Position numbers and translations under genes: made by a program. Below the pieces are notes generated by a model. It was not told the origin of the DNA and did not search any database. It saw only the letters and a program-made list of their open reading frames with translations. 64,000 nucleotides of DNA from Streptomyces fulvorobeus (GTDB lineage Bacteria; Actinomycetota; Actinomycetes; Streptomycetales; Streptomycetaceae): contig NZ_BLWC01000001.1 in the NCBI RefSeq assembly GCF_013167895.1, positions 4,216,001 to 4,280,000 of the forward strand, in the 5' to 3' direction. Below, in pieces: positions 46,510 to 54,616 of this stretch (position 1 is the stretch's first letter; every line of letters begins with the position of its first letter).

Positions 46510-46549
46510 GACCGAGGCCCGGTTCCTGACAAGGAACCGGGCCTCGGTC
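46510..46549 (+). terminator. Terminator of the second initiator tRNA
   Basis: 17-bp perfect stem gaccgaggcccggttcc / ggaaccgggcctcggtc, loop 6 nt. Confidence 0.85.
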
Positions 46550-46668
46550 GTTTCGGCATGTCCGAGCGCACCAACAGGCCGCGAGCGCACCAACAGGCCG
46601 AACGCGGGTCGCCGCGGGGGCCCGCGTTCGGCAGCCGTCAGCCGTACAGGGGGTGCGGTCGCGGTTGC

Positions 46669-47088
46669 TCAGGCCGTCGCGACGCAGTTCGGGCAGACAC
46701 CGCGGTAGGTGACCTCGACGTCCGAGACCGTGAAGCCGAACCGCTCGGTGTCCGGCAGGTCGGCCAGCGGATTGCCCGACGGGTGTACGTCACGGATGGC
46801 GCCGCAGTGCCCGCAGACCAGGTGGTGGTGCGGGCGGTGGGCGTTCGGGTCGTAGCGCTTCGCCCTGCGGTCGGTGGAGACCTCGACGACCTCGCCGAGC
46901 GACACCATCTCGCCCAGCGTGTTGTACACGGTCGCCCGGGAGATCTCGGGCAGCCTCGCGACGGCCCTCGCGTGGACCTCGTCCGCCGTGAGGTGCACGT
47001 GGTCGCCGTCGAGAACCTCGGCCACGACGCGCCGCTGCGCCGTCATGCGCCAGCCGCGTCCACGGAGTCGTTCCAGGAGGTCGCTCAT
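46669..47088 (-). CDS. Fur-family regulator (CatR/PerR-like)
   Basis: 139 residues. Winged-helix DNA-binding half: WRMTAQRRVVAEVLDGDHVHL, ISRATVYNTLGEMVSLGEV. Metal half: HHHLVCGHCGAIRDV and the C-terminal CPNC, giving the two CxxC structural-zinc pairs and the His-rich sensory site of peroxide-sensing Fur proteins. Divergent from a catalase gene, with a Fur-type palindrome over the catalase promoter. The CatR-CatA arrangement of Streptomyces, where peroxide oxidation releases repression, is the expected regulation. ATG at 47088 chosen; the frame continues upstream only as a catalase shadow. Confidence 0.9.
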   Translation of the reverse strand: MSDLLERLRGRGWRMTAQRRVVAEVLDGDHVHLTADEVHARAVARLPEISRATVYNTLGEMVSLGEVVEVSTDRRAKRYDPNAHRPHHHLVCGHCGAIRDVHPSGNPLADLPDTERFGFTVSDVEVTYRGVCPNCVATA

Positions 47089-47148
47089 GGGTCCCAGCCT
47101 AACAGTGGAGGGGCCACATCCCGAATAGGTGTGACTTTGGATCAATAG

Positions 47149-47176
47149 TTGACTTAGACAATGTCTAATGTAGGAT
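47149..47176 (+). promoter_or_regulatory. Catalase promoter with overlapping Fur/PerR operator
   Basis: TTGACT (47149-47154), a 16-bp spacer and TAGGAT (47171-47176). The spacer holds a perfect 7-1-7 inverted repeat, ttagaca-a-tgtctaa (47154-47168), matching the consensus shape of Fur/PerR/CatR boxes. Binding there would block RNA polymerase and give peroxide-inducible catalase; divergent autoregulation is possible. Confidence 0.8.
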
Positions 47177-47247
47177 CCAGACCGGCATACGCCGAGGACA
47201 GGCTGTGCGGGAAACGCATGCCGTGCAGGACGACGCAGGAGGCGCAC

Positions 47248-48702
47248 GTGACACAGGGACCGCTCACCACCGAGGCCGGCGCGCCCGTGGCCGACAACCA
47301 GAACAGCGAGACCGCCGGGGTCGGCGGGCCGGTCCTCCTCCAGGACCAGGCGCTGCTGGAGAAGCTCGCCCACTTCAACCGCGAGCGCATCCCGGAGCGC
47401 GTCGTGCACGCCCGCGGCGCCGGCGCGTACGGCACGTTCACGCTGACCCGTGACGTATCGCGGTGGACGCGCGCCACGTTCCTCTCGGAGGTCGGCAAGC
47501 GGACCGAGACCTTCGCGCGCTTCTCCACCGTGGCGGGCAACCTCGGTTCCGCCGACGCGGTGCGCGACCCCCGTGGCTTCGCGCTGAAGTTCTACACGGA
47601 GGAGGGGAACTACGACCTCGTCGGCAACAACACCCCGGTGTTCTTCATCAAGGACGCCATCAAGTTCCCCGACTTCATCCACACCCAGAAGCGCGACCCG
47701 TACACCGGCTCCCAGGAGGCGGACAACGTCTGGGACTTCTGGAGCCTCTCGCCCGAGTCGACGCACCAGGTGACCTGGCTCTTCGGCGACCGGGGCATCC
47801 CGGCCACGCTGCGCCACATGAACGGGTTCGGCTCGCACACCTACCAGTGGAACAACGAGGCCGGCGAGGTCTTCTGGGTCAAGTACCACTTCAAGACCGA
47901 CCAGGGCATCAGGAACCTGACGCAGGCCGAGGCCAACAAGCTCGCCGGTGAGGACCCCGACTCCCACCAGCGCGACCTGCGTGAGGCCATCGAGCGCGGT
48001 GACTTCCCGTCGTGGACGGTGCAGGTCCAGATCATGCCGGCGGCCGACGCGGCCACGTACCGCTTCAACCCCTTCGACCTCACCAAGGTGTGGCCGCACG
48101 CGGACTACCCGCCGATCGAGATCGGGAAGCTGGAGCTCAACCGCAACCCGGAGAACGTCTTCGCGGAGACCGAGCAGTCCGTCTTCAGTCCCGCGCACTT
48201 CGTGCCGGGCATCGGTCCCTCGCCTGACAAGATGCTCCAGGGCAGGCTGTTCGCGTACGGCGACGCCCACCGCTACCGCGTCGGCGTCAACGCCGACCAC
48301 CTGCCGGTGAACCGTCCGCGCGCCACCGAGGCGCGCACCAACAGCCGTGACGGGTCTCTCTACGACGGCCGCCACAAGGGCGCGAAGAACTACGAGCCGA
48401 ACAGCTTCGGCGGCCCGTTCCAGACGGACCGGCCCCTGTGGCAGTCCGTCCCGGTCGCCGGCGCCACCGGTAACCACGAGGCACCGGTGCACGCGGAGGA
48501 CGACGACTTCGTGCAGGCCGGGAACCTCTACCGGCTGTACTCCGAGGACGAGAAGGCCCGGCTGATAGACAACCTCGCCGGGTTCATCGCCAAGGTCACG
48601 CGCGAGGAGATCGCCGAGCGCGCGATCAACAACTTCCGTCAGGCGGACGGGGACTTCGGCAAGCGGCTGGAGGTCGCGGTCCACGCCCTGCGCGGCCGGT
48701 GA
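47248..48702 (+). CDS. katA: Monofunctional haem catalase
   Basis: 484 residues from a GTG. Catalase signatures: FNRERIPERVVHARGAGAYG (active His), FSTVAGNLGSADAVRDPRGF, NLVGNN-type Asn in YDLVGNNTPVFFIKD, and the haem-ligand stretch RLFAYGDAHRYRVG (RxFxYxD, proximal Tyr). It converts hydrogen peroxide to water and oxygen. Small-subunit type by length. The GTG is preceded by aggagg at correct spacing; the longer ATG-initiated frame begins inside the promoter. Controlled by the adjacent Fur-type protein. Confidence 0.95.
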   Translation: MTQGPLTTEAGAPVADNQNSETAGVGGPVLLQDQALLEKLAHFNRERIPERVVHARGAGAYGTFTLTRDVSRWTRATFLSEVGKRTETFARFSTVAGNLGSADAVRDPRGFALKFYTEEGNYDLVGNNTPVFFIKDAIKFPDFIHTQKRDPYTGSQEADNVWDFWSLSPESTHQVTWLFGDRGIPATLRHMNGFGSHTYQWNNEAGEVFWVKYHFKTDQGIRNLTQAEANKLAGEDPDSHQRDLREAIERGDFPSWTVQVQIMPAADAATYRFNPFDLTKVWPHADYPPIEIGKLELNRNPENVFAETEQSVFSPAHFVPGIGPSPDKMLQGRLFAYGDAHRYRVGVNADHLPVNRPRATEARTNSRDGSLYDGRHKGAKNYEPNSFGGPFQTDRPLWQSVPVAGATGNHEAPVHAEDDDFVQAGNLYRLYSEDEKARLIDNLAGFIAKVTREEIAERAINNFRQADGDFGKRLEVAVHALRGR

Positions 48703-48717
48703 GGACGCTTGCCGTGG

Positions 48718-48756
48718 ACGGCGGGCCGGATTCCCTTCGGGGGTCCGGCCCGCCGT
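48718..48756 (+). terminator. Terminator after catalase
   Basis: 13-bp perfect stem acggcgggccgga / tccggcccgccgt, loop 13 nt, between convergent genes. Confidence 0.75.
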
Positions 48757-48778
48757 GGTTCGGTGCGGGTCCGGGGTG

Positions 48779-49180
48779 TCAGAGCGCCAGCTCCACCGGG
48801 CGGCGCCTGGCCGGTGCCCAGCAGCGGATGATGTCGCGCACCGAGACGACTCCGACCGGACCGTCGCCGTCCAGCACGATCAGATGCCGGAAACCGCCGT
48901 GGGTCATGGCCTCCGCGGCCTCTTCGAGGGTCCAGCCCGGAGCGGCGAAGACCACGTCGGTGGTGGTGTGGGTGGCCGCGGTCTCCCGGTCGGGGTCCTG
49001 CCCCGAGCCGATCGCGTCGAGGATGTCGCGCTCGGTGAGGATGCCGAGCCCGCAGGTGTCCGGGTCGTGGACGACGGCCGCTCCGACGCGGCGGGCCGAC
49101 ATCAGCCGGGCCGCCTGGCGGAGGGTGTGGGCCGGGCCGATGGTCAGGACCACCGTGCTCATGGCGTCGCGGACGAGCAT
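48779..49180 (-). CDS. Tandem-CBS-domain protein
   Basis: 133 residues, two CBS motifs: LRQAARLMSARRVGAAVVHD with GILTERDILDAI, then LEEAAEAMTHGGFRHLIVLD with GVVSVRDIIRCW. Such stand-alone pairs bind adenine nucleotides and act as energy or stress sensors. ATG at 49180 chosen because aggaggtgg sits ~9 nt upstream; a GTG four codons earlier overlaps that ribosome site. It is the last chromosomal gene before the integrated element. Confidence 0.85.
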   Translation of the reverse strand: MLVRDAMSTVVLTIGPAHTLRQAARLMSARRVGAAVVHDPDTCGLGILTERDILDAIGSGQDPDRETAATHTTTDVVFAAPGWTLEEAAEAMTHGGFRHLIVLDGDGPVGVVSVRDIIRCWAPARRRPVELAL

Positions 49181-49393
49181 GAAGAGAGCCACCTCCTGGG
49201 TGCGCCGACTCGTGAGCTGACTCCGTGATCCGACCGTGTGAGTCGGTTCACAAGTTCACAAGTGGGGGCTCCCAGAGTTGCACCCCTGGACGGCGTCGAC
49301 AAGGGGCGGGAGGGAAGAGCGCCGGGGCGTGCGAGAGCGCGGCGCGCGGGCCCCGCACGCCCCGGCAGGACCGCAGGACGGGGCCTGTCCGTC

Positions 49394-49407
49394 GTCAGTA
49401 GCGCTGG
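49394..49407. repeat. attL core of the element
   Basis: gtcagtagcgctgg, identical to the copy at the right end. Flanks differ immediately on both sides (ccgtc before, aactg after), so the shared core is exactly 14 bp. The 170 bp between the CBS gene and this site is chromosomal and holds only that gene's promoter region, with a short direct repeat of ttcacaagt-like sequence. Confidence 0.8.
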
Positions 49408-49550
49408 AACTGACTAGAAGCCTTGCCTACCTGCGGCTACTGCCTGAGGGGGCCTTCTGGCCTGCGATCCAGTGGTCAGCGTTGGTGAACGTTGGCGCTT
49501 GTGGGTCACCCTCGGACGGCCCACAGACGGCCCGCGACGGCCACACTGAG

Positions 49551-49590
49551 CCCTCTAGCGCTAGGACCTCAACCCCCTAGCGCTAGAGGG
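49551..49590. repeat. Inverted repeat with CTAGCGCTAG cores near attL
   Basis: Arms ccctctagcgctagg (49551-49565) and cctagcgctagaggg (49576-49590), 15 bp perfect, 10-nt loop. Each arm itself contains the 10-bp palindrome ctagcgctag; a further gcgctaggtgctag follows. It resembles recombinase or repressor arm sites, or a terminator for the element's left end. The ~390 bp between attL and the cargo gene holds no gene. Confidence 0.6.
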
Positions 49591-49796
49591 GGCGCTGGTG
49601 CCCAAGCGCTAGGTGCTAGACGTGCACTTCCGCTGGTCCCCGAATTGGTCGGTCGAGCGCAAGGCGGGCCTGCCGCTTAGCCACGTAAGCGGGCGACGAG
49701 GTCCGCCCCTCCGGGTAGAAAGAACTATGGCCGCCCGACGATCATTGCGGCCCTCCACGGATGCGTCGCAGGCTGATCGCTAGGTGGGCCACCTGG

Positions 49797-51686
49797 TCAT
49801 CCATCTGCCGCTGGCGTGAATCCCTTTCGAGTCGCATCAGCGGGCCCCCGGAAGGAATATTCTCCCAGCGATGCATCTTTGTGTAGAAGGGTTCGATTGA
49901 AAAGAGCCTCTGTTCCTTTATCTAGGTCTTTCTCCTCAATCAGGATATCGTTTACGATTTTCCGAAAGGTTGACCCAATCACAGGTGAAACCTTTTCTGA
50001 ACTTCCGATCAATTCCTTCAGTAAGATGAAGGTCAGCGCGTCAAGTGCATGTCCCCTGGCCATATGCAAGCTGTCGTCTGGATCAATTTTCTCATGCTGA
50101 ATTTTCTGCAGAATTTCACGTGCGCCATCCCATCGGATATTAGCATGGGCATGGGAGAATTCTCCGAGTGCCTTATTAAGGGCCGAGAGGCGTCGCCACC
50201 CTGCCGCAATCAGCCAATCTTTCGGCGTGCTGGAAGGCGACCGCTCCAGCTTCTCAGCCTTTTCTGGCTTTTCCGTCCAGACTCTCAAGCGTCCACATTG
50301 CTCTAGAAGGACGCGCAAGGCGGCTAGAGCTCGGTCGTCGTCTTCAAGCCACAGCCAATAGGCGGATCGCATGGCGGAGGAGCACGCCGCTGCAGCGTCG
50401 GCGGCAGGGCTTCGCTTAAGCCAGACGGACATCAGGCCAGCCATTTCTGCAGCAATAAGATAGCGGAAGTTTCGAGTTTCTAGATGCTCGAAATCGAGTT
50501 TCCCCATACGTCTTTTTTCCAGGTCGAACGCCTTCAGTGCCCATGTCGCTGCTCTAGCGCGCCGCTCGTAGAAGTGAAGGAGTGCGAACTCGTCGTCCCG
50601 GTAAAGCCTCCCGGCTGGCTTCTTGCCCTGCATGACACTCTCGTGGGCTCTCGCTGCGTCTTTGAGGCCACCTACGATCCCTGGAGTCAGGCCAGTATTG
50701 GGCAGAAGCGGGATGAGGGACGGAAATGTGGGCGGCTTATGGCCTCCGCGACCTCTCTCGATTGAGCCGAGAAAGATTCTTCGAGGTAGATCCGATTTTC
50801 CCTCTTCCTCGGCCAGTGTGGCCAGGCATAGGCGAATCTGCCGAAGGTTGAGAGTCATGACATCTGCAAGCCCTGTTGATGCTTCTCCGAGTGCTGCCGG
50901 AGGAACCCCATCGAGTAGCTGTCCAGATTCCCAATGCACAACATCAACCCATGGCCCGCGGCTGTGAAGTAGATCTGACATAGAGTTCATCAACGCGGAT
51001 GGATATACCTCATAGTCACCCCCTATCAGGACCGAGGGGCCAGGGGGAGATTCTTGTGCTGAATCAAGGTGTGGACTGTCCACGTCCTCCGCAGCTTCGG
51101 GGCTTGCATTTATTTCTTGAGGTGCAAAAGGATAATTCTTGTGGCACTTTGCCCACGCGCGCGCCGCGTAATCTGCGACAGATTCTCCCCTCCTGTGACT
51201 AATTCCGGTATTGTATGCCGCATTCTCAGTCCACCTCTCAAATTGGGACCGCAAAATGGTCGTAGCCCCGATGAACTGACCGCTGAAAAGTAGACGAGCG
51301 GCTGAATAAGCACTGTCGGCTCCCCAGCTCAAATGGTCTACCCAACCCCCGCCATACGAAGATGGTGATCTGTCTCGTGTGGCGCCTAGCTCTCGAAGGG
51401 CGAAATCTGTGAAGCCGATGGAGAGCAGGGCGGACATCACGGGCTCGATGGCTGGCGGCGGTAGCTTCGCCATGTTCTCCATTCGTGCATTGTGGCGAGC
51501 TATCATGCCCTCAATTACATATCCGCTGCCCCGGGCGGCAAGTTCTTCATACTGTGCCAAACTTGAATCGTATCGACTTGCACGCCGTTGGGCTCGATTA
51601 GCTTTCCGATAAGCTCTCCTCGATTCTTCTTCTGGTGAACTGGGTGGTTTGCGCAGTTCTTTTCTGCGGCGGCTGGCTTGACCCAT
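49797..51686 (-). CDS. Low-GC cargo protein of unknown function
   Basis: 629 residues, not recognised. The N-terminus MGQASRRRKELRKPP is short and basic, followed by a helical, charged region (EEESRRAYRKANRAQRRASR). The rest is mainly alpha-helical with the phrase FIGATTILRSQFERWTENAA, reminiscent of DUF5677-type helical proteins, but I would not assign it. No signal peptide, membrane segment or nuclease/ATPase motif. GC is visibly far below all other genes here (many A/T-ending codons), a sign of separate acquisition. An excellent ribosome site (aggaggag) precedes the ATG. Position beside the att end farthest from integrase is the usual cargo slot; anti-phage function is possible but unproven. 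Confidence 0.75.
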   Translation of the reverse strand: MGQASRRRKELRKPPSSPEEESRRAYRKANRAQRRASRYDSSLAQYEELAARGSGYVIEGMIARHNARMENMAKLPPPAIEPVMSALLSIGFTDFALRELGATRDRSPSSYGGGWVDHLSWGADSAYSAARLLFSGQFIGATTILRSQFERWTENAAYNTGISHRRGESVADYAARAWAKCHKNYPFAPQEINASPEAAEDVDSPHLDSAQESPPGPSVLIGGDYEVYPSALMNSMSDLLHSRGPWVDVVHWESGQLLDGVPPAALGEASTGLADVMTLNLRQIRLCLATLAEEEGKSDLPRRIFLGSIERGRGGHKPPTFPSLIPLLPNTGLTPGIVGGLKDAARAHESVMQGKKPAGRLYRDDEFALLHFYERRARAATWALKAFDLEKRRMGKLDFEHLETRNFRYLIAAEMAGLMSVWLKRSPAADAAAACSSAMRSAYWLWLEDDDRALAALRVLLEQCGRLRVWTEKPEKAEKLERSPSSTPKDWLIAAGWRRLSALNKALGEFSHAHANIRWDGAREILQKIQHEKIDPDDSLHMARGHALDALTFILLKELIGSSEKVSPVIGSTFRKIVNDILIEEKDLDKGTEALFNRTLLHKDASLGEYSFRGPADATRKGFTPAADG

Positions 51687-51744
51687 GGCTCCTCCTGAAG
51701 GTGATCAGATTTTGCCGCAAAGCAGCCTCGCGAGCCACTGGTTT

Positions 51745-51776
51745 TGTAAAAGCCTCAAATCTAGGAGGCTTACAAG
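51745..51776. repeat. Imperfect hairpin upstream of the cargo gene
   Basis: ttgtaaaagcctc pairs with gaggcttacaa, with one unpaired base and an 8-nt loop. It lies just outside the cargo gene start and marks the beginning of the non-coding block. Confidence 0.4.
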
Positions 51777-51932
51777 GCTGCCGGCAGTGCCAGCTGATCA
51801 CTGCTACCGGTACGCGGGGCTACATCTGCGCGGCGGAAGGGAAGCCGGGCCCAGGCTCTCGGATGCAAACCCCCTCCAGAGGGCGCCGGCTGCGGCTAGT
51901 GCACCTTCACGTGGTGGCGTGGCCCGGCTTGT

Positions 51933-52064
51933 CTTGTCGCTTGTCTTGTCGCTTGTCGTGGTGCAGGTCAGACGGGGTCTGGCGACCGCTGGACAGGGAC
52001 GGTTGGTTGCGGGCGGCAAGACAAGCGACAAGCCACAGGGGCGAGGGGCGAGGGGCGAGGGGCG
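51933..52064. repeat. CTTGTCG repeat module with a GCAGGTCA box, plus AGGGGCG tandem repeat
   Basis: Direct copies of cttgtcttgtcg (51929-51958) face an inverted copy: cttgtcgcttgtctt (51933-51947) against aagacaagcgacaag (52018-52032), perfect over 15 bp. Between them lies gcaggtca (51963-51970). The module is followed by four tandem aggggcg units (52038-52064). No credible coding frame here. Confidence 0.7.
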
Positions 52065-52940
52065 TTGGGTGGGGCGGCCTATCTTTGCGTCGGTGGGTTT
52101 GGTGATGCTGTGTCGGCTGGTGGGGGTTTGAGGCTTGGTGTGGTCGGTGGGGTGAGAGGGTCACTCTCGGTTGCAGTGGCGTCGGGGTCTGTGGGACTCC
52201 CACAAGCGTTCACAGGAGGCGCTGTGAGGTGCCCAGTTGGGGGTTCAGGGGCGGTTTCGGGGGCTGCTTCTGTGGGACCCCCACACCCACCACATGCAGG
52301 TCAGAGACCACCACAGCCTTGTGGGGGTCCCACACGGCTGTGGTGGTCTGTGGTGGGGTGTCTGTGGGGGCCCCACCACAGACACTTCGGGCACGGGCTG
52401 TGATCTCCCGGGAATGGAGGGCGGTCCTGATGGGGATTTTGCGAGCGGCAAGCCGCACAACCCTTTGGCAGCTCGCTCCGCGAGCGCGCGCACCCCGTCG
52501 GCCGACGCGAGCGGCGTGGCGCGGTGCGGGCTATGGGGACGTTGCGTGGTCGCAGTGGTTAGTGGCTACTGGTTACTGGCAACCCGAAAACAGCCTGCTG
52601 GAAGGCTCTGGTGGCCGGTAGAGGGGTGCTCTACTGGCTAGTGGAAAGTTGCCGGTGACCAGTAGCCAGTAACGCTCGGTGAGAGGTCGGCTCGCCCGGG
52701 GGCCGCCGTACCTTGTTCCGTGACCCACACCGCGGCCCCACACGGGCTTGCGCGTGTGACCCACACGGCGTGTGTGCGTCACACGGGTGTGTGTGGGTCG
52801 CTGACCTGCGCGTGTGGGGTGTGTGACTCACACGCGGCCACCGTTGGAAAGGCCCCCGGGAGCCCCCCTGGAAGGCGTGTTGGGCCTGTGCGGGGTGCTG
52901 ACCCACACAGACCCACACGGGTCACACAGTGACGGGACCA

Positions 52941-52974
52941 AGAGACCACCCCCCGGCGCCGGGGGGTGGTCTCT
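52941..52974. repeat. Perfect 34-bp palindrome
   Basis: Arm agagaccaccccccggc, no spacer. It could extrude as a cruciform or act as a terminator hairpin. A second pair follows at once: gaagagccttccaag (53007-53021) with its complement at 53078-53092. Confidence 0.8.
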
Positions 52975-53260
52975 TCGTTCTCGACGTGCGGCCGGTCCAT
53001 CTCTTTGAAGAGCCTTCCAAGAGCCACGCAGGAGGGAGGGTGCCGGGAGCTCCCGAACCCCCTCCCTGCGTGGCGTCCTTGGAAGGCTCTTCAGCGGTCG
53101 GTGCGCGCTGGGGAGGCAGGGGAGGCACCCCTCCGGGACCCCTCCAGGAGAGGCTATTAGTGGGGGAGCCTGCCTCCCCTCCCCATCGCGGTCGGCAACG
53201 GGAAGAGAGCGGTTCCGGTTCCCTCTCCCTTTAACCCATCCTAGAGATTTGGTGTAAGAC

Positions 53261-53443
53261 AGCGTCCGCAGCGTCCGCAAGGGGTTCGGAAGGGTGTCTG
53301 ACCTGCGGGAATGGTGCGGACGCTAAACAATTTATTTAGCGTCCGCTAGCGTCCGCAGCGTCCGCAACCCTCGCTCCTCTTAAGAGCATCACCGCAGGTC
53401 AAGACGGCTCTTAAGGTGGAGAGGTGCGGACGCTGCGGACGCT
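53261..53443. repeat. AGCGTCCGC word module with facing TGACCTGC boxes
   Basis: Eight copies of agcgtccgc: forward at 53261, 53270, 53338, 53348, 53357; reverse at 53316, 53426, 53435. The 53316/53338 pair forms the stem gcggacgctaaa / tttagcgtccgc. Boxes tgacctgcggga (53299) and accgcaggtca (53391) face each other within the array. It begins at 53241 with ctagagatttggtgtaag, whose inverted near-copy closes a related module at 58937-58954. Confidence 0.8.
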
Positions 53444-53498
53444 ATCCTCTCCTCCGGCGCGTGTTTCTCTCCGGCCGTGAGCATTCCGCTTCCCGCTC

Positions 53499-53550
53499 AC
53501 AAGCAAGAGGAGCACCCCCGGCGGCGCGGCGGGGTGCTCCTCTTGCTTGT
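53499..53550. terminator. 20-bp perfect stem-loop between repeat modules
   Basis: acaagcaagaggagcacccc pairs perfectly with the sequence at 53531-53550; 12-nt GC loop. Terminator-like, without a T tract. Confidence 0.65.
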
Positions 53551-53611
53551 TCGATGGCTCCCACTTGTAGCACCACAAAAGCTCCCCTCTTTTTCTTAAG
53601 TAGGAGAGGTC

Positions 53612-53811
53612 TGCGTCACCGCGTCACCCCGGTGGCGAGAAAGGGGCTTTGACCTGCGGGAAAGCGGGGTGACGCAGAGCTAGAATCCTGCGTCACCTGC
53701 GTCACCCCATGACGCGGCCCTGCGTCATGGGGTGACGCACCCCCGGACGCCTGCGTCACCATAAAACCGCAGGTCAGGGGGTTCGGGTGACGTTGATGAC
53801 GCGGTGACGCA
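53612..53811. repeat. TGCGTCACC word module with facing TGACCTGC boxes
   Basis: Seven copies of tgcgtcacc: forward 53612, 53689, 53698, 53752; reverse 53668, 53731, 53803. The central stem tgcgtcaccccatgacgc (53698-53715) pairs perfectly with 53722-53739. Boxes tgacctgcgggaa (53650) and accgcaggtca (53766) face each other. The order of parts repeats that of the AGCGTCCGC module with a different word. Confidence 0.8.
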
Positions 53812-53971
53812 GAACTCCGGCCCTCAGACAGGTCACGCACCGCCGGGCCTGCATCGCGTCACGCTGCCCGAGTTGGCCGGCGGGGTGCGCGCGCTCGCGG
53901 AGCGAGCTGCCCAGGGTCGTGCGGCTTGCCGCTCGCTCTATCCCTTTCCGGAACCGCAGGACGGACGAAAA

Positions 53972-54015
53972 CCCCTGCTAGACCTAGCAGGGGTCCTTGC
54001 TAGGTCTAGCAGGGG
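53972..54015. repeat. 18-bp inverted repeat with CTAG motifs downstream of the kinase gene
   Basis: cccctgctagacctagca (53972-53989) and its exact complement (53998-54015), 8-nt spacer. Further gctagcaccc / gcctagcaccc copies run to the kinase stop. It may terminate the GntR-kinase transcript. Confidence 0.65.
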
Positions 54016-54055
54016 CGCTAGCACCCGAAAGTGGCTCTGAGCTGCGAACTAGCGC

Positions 54056-54616
54056 CTAGCACCCAGGTTTGAGCCCTGCTGTTTCGAGCGCTTGCAGCAC
54101 GGAATCCGGGTCACCGCCATAGACGATGTGGGGTTCATCAGCTTGAGGCGGAATGAACCTCGTCCGATATCTGGCTAGGTCGCTTTCCGAGAAGAAAATC
54201 GAGTTTGCATCGGCCTTGTGTCGAGCGTTTCGCTCGCTGACTCGCGTCCAAAGTTCTTCGTGGCTCGCTTCCAGGTAGACGAGTACTGACCGGCCTCCGG
54301 CGTTCGTGACCACCGCACTCCAGCGCGTGCGATCCTCTGGAGTCCAGAACCCGTGATCGACCACGACGTTGTGTCCCGCCCGAAGATGCTCACCGAGGTC
54401 CACGGCGATCTCTTCCAGAACCGGGCGTTCCAGCTTTGGGAAGATGCCTCGTGGGAAGTCGACTCCGTACACACCGTGGCGACGGAACATCTCTTCGTCC
54501 GGGCACAGCCGGACAAATCCACGGGCCGTAAGAGCACGCGCGAGCGTCGTCTTACCCGACCCGGGAAGCCCCGCCATCAGGACGCAAAACGGCCCTGAAG
54601 CCGAAGCTGCGGTCAC
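54056..54616 (-). CDS. P-loop kinase (AAA_33/zeta-toxin-like) coupled to GntR
   Basis: 186 residues from a GTG that overlaps the GntR stop (GTGA), with ggagg 7 nt upstream. A longer ATG start is less likely. Walker A GLPGSGKTTLARAL near the N-terminus, LCPDEEMFRRHG after it, VVVDHGFWTPEDRTRW (Walker-B-like Asp) and LVYLEASHEELWTRVSERNA. This is the small AAA_33 kinase pattern shared by nucleotide, antibiotic and zeta-toxin kinases. In the element it is translated with the repressor, so a regulatory or self-protection role is plausible; no antitoxin is visible. Substrate unknown. Confidence 0.8.
   Translation of the reverse strand: MTAASASGPFCVLMAGLPGSGKTTLARALTARGFVRLCPDEEMFRRHGVYGVDFPRGIFPKLERPVLEEIAVDLGEHLRAGHNVVVDHGFWTPEDRTRWSAVVTNAGGRSVLVYLEASHEELWTRVSERNARHKADANSIFFSESDLARYRTRFIPPQADEPHIVYGGDPDSVLQALETAGLKPGC

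Larger units (their letters stand above)
52441..53936. repeat. 1.5-kb hairpin-rich non-coding segment bounded by 65-bp inverted repeats
   Basis: The left end (52441-52506, starting gcgagcggcaagccgcac) is matched in reverse complement by 53872-53936, about four substitutions and one indel over 65 bp. Inside are several palindromes, word-repeat modules and TGACCTGC boxes, but no reading frame with credible codon bias or ribosome site. The segment 52100-52440 just before it is similar, with tgtgggacccccaca and its complement and a 14-bp stem agaccaccacagcc / ggctgtggtggtct (52305-52318, 52336-52349). Candidate replication or transfer locus, structured RNA, or a non-coding unit of its own. Confidence 0.7.

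Noticed and set aside
49278..49580. 100-codon frame across attL
   Set aside because: No ribosome site, crosses the integration junction, and no recognisable protein.
52065..53840. Several short reading frames in the hairpin block
   Set aside because: They overlap in all frames, follow the repeats, lack ribosome sites and show no codon bias; products are low-complexity Pro/Arg/Gly strings.
52100..53970. CRISPR-like array in the repeat block
   Set aside because: Repeat words are 8-10 bp, occur in both orientations and at irregular spacing; there are no ~30-bp repeats with unique spacers and no cas genes.
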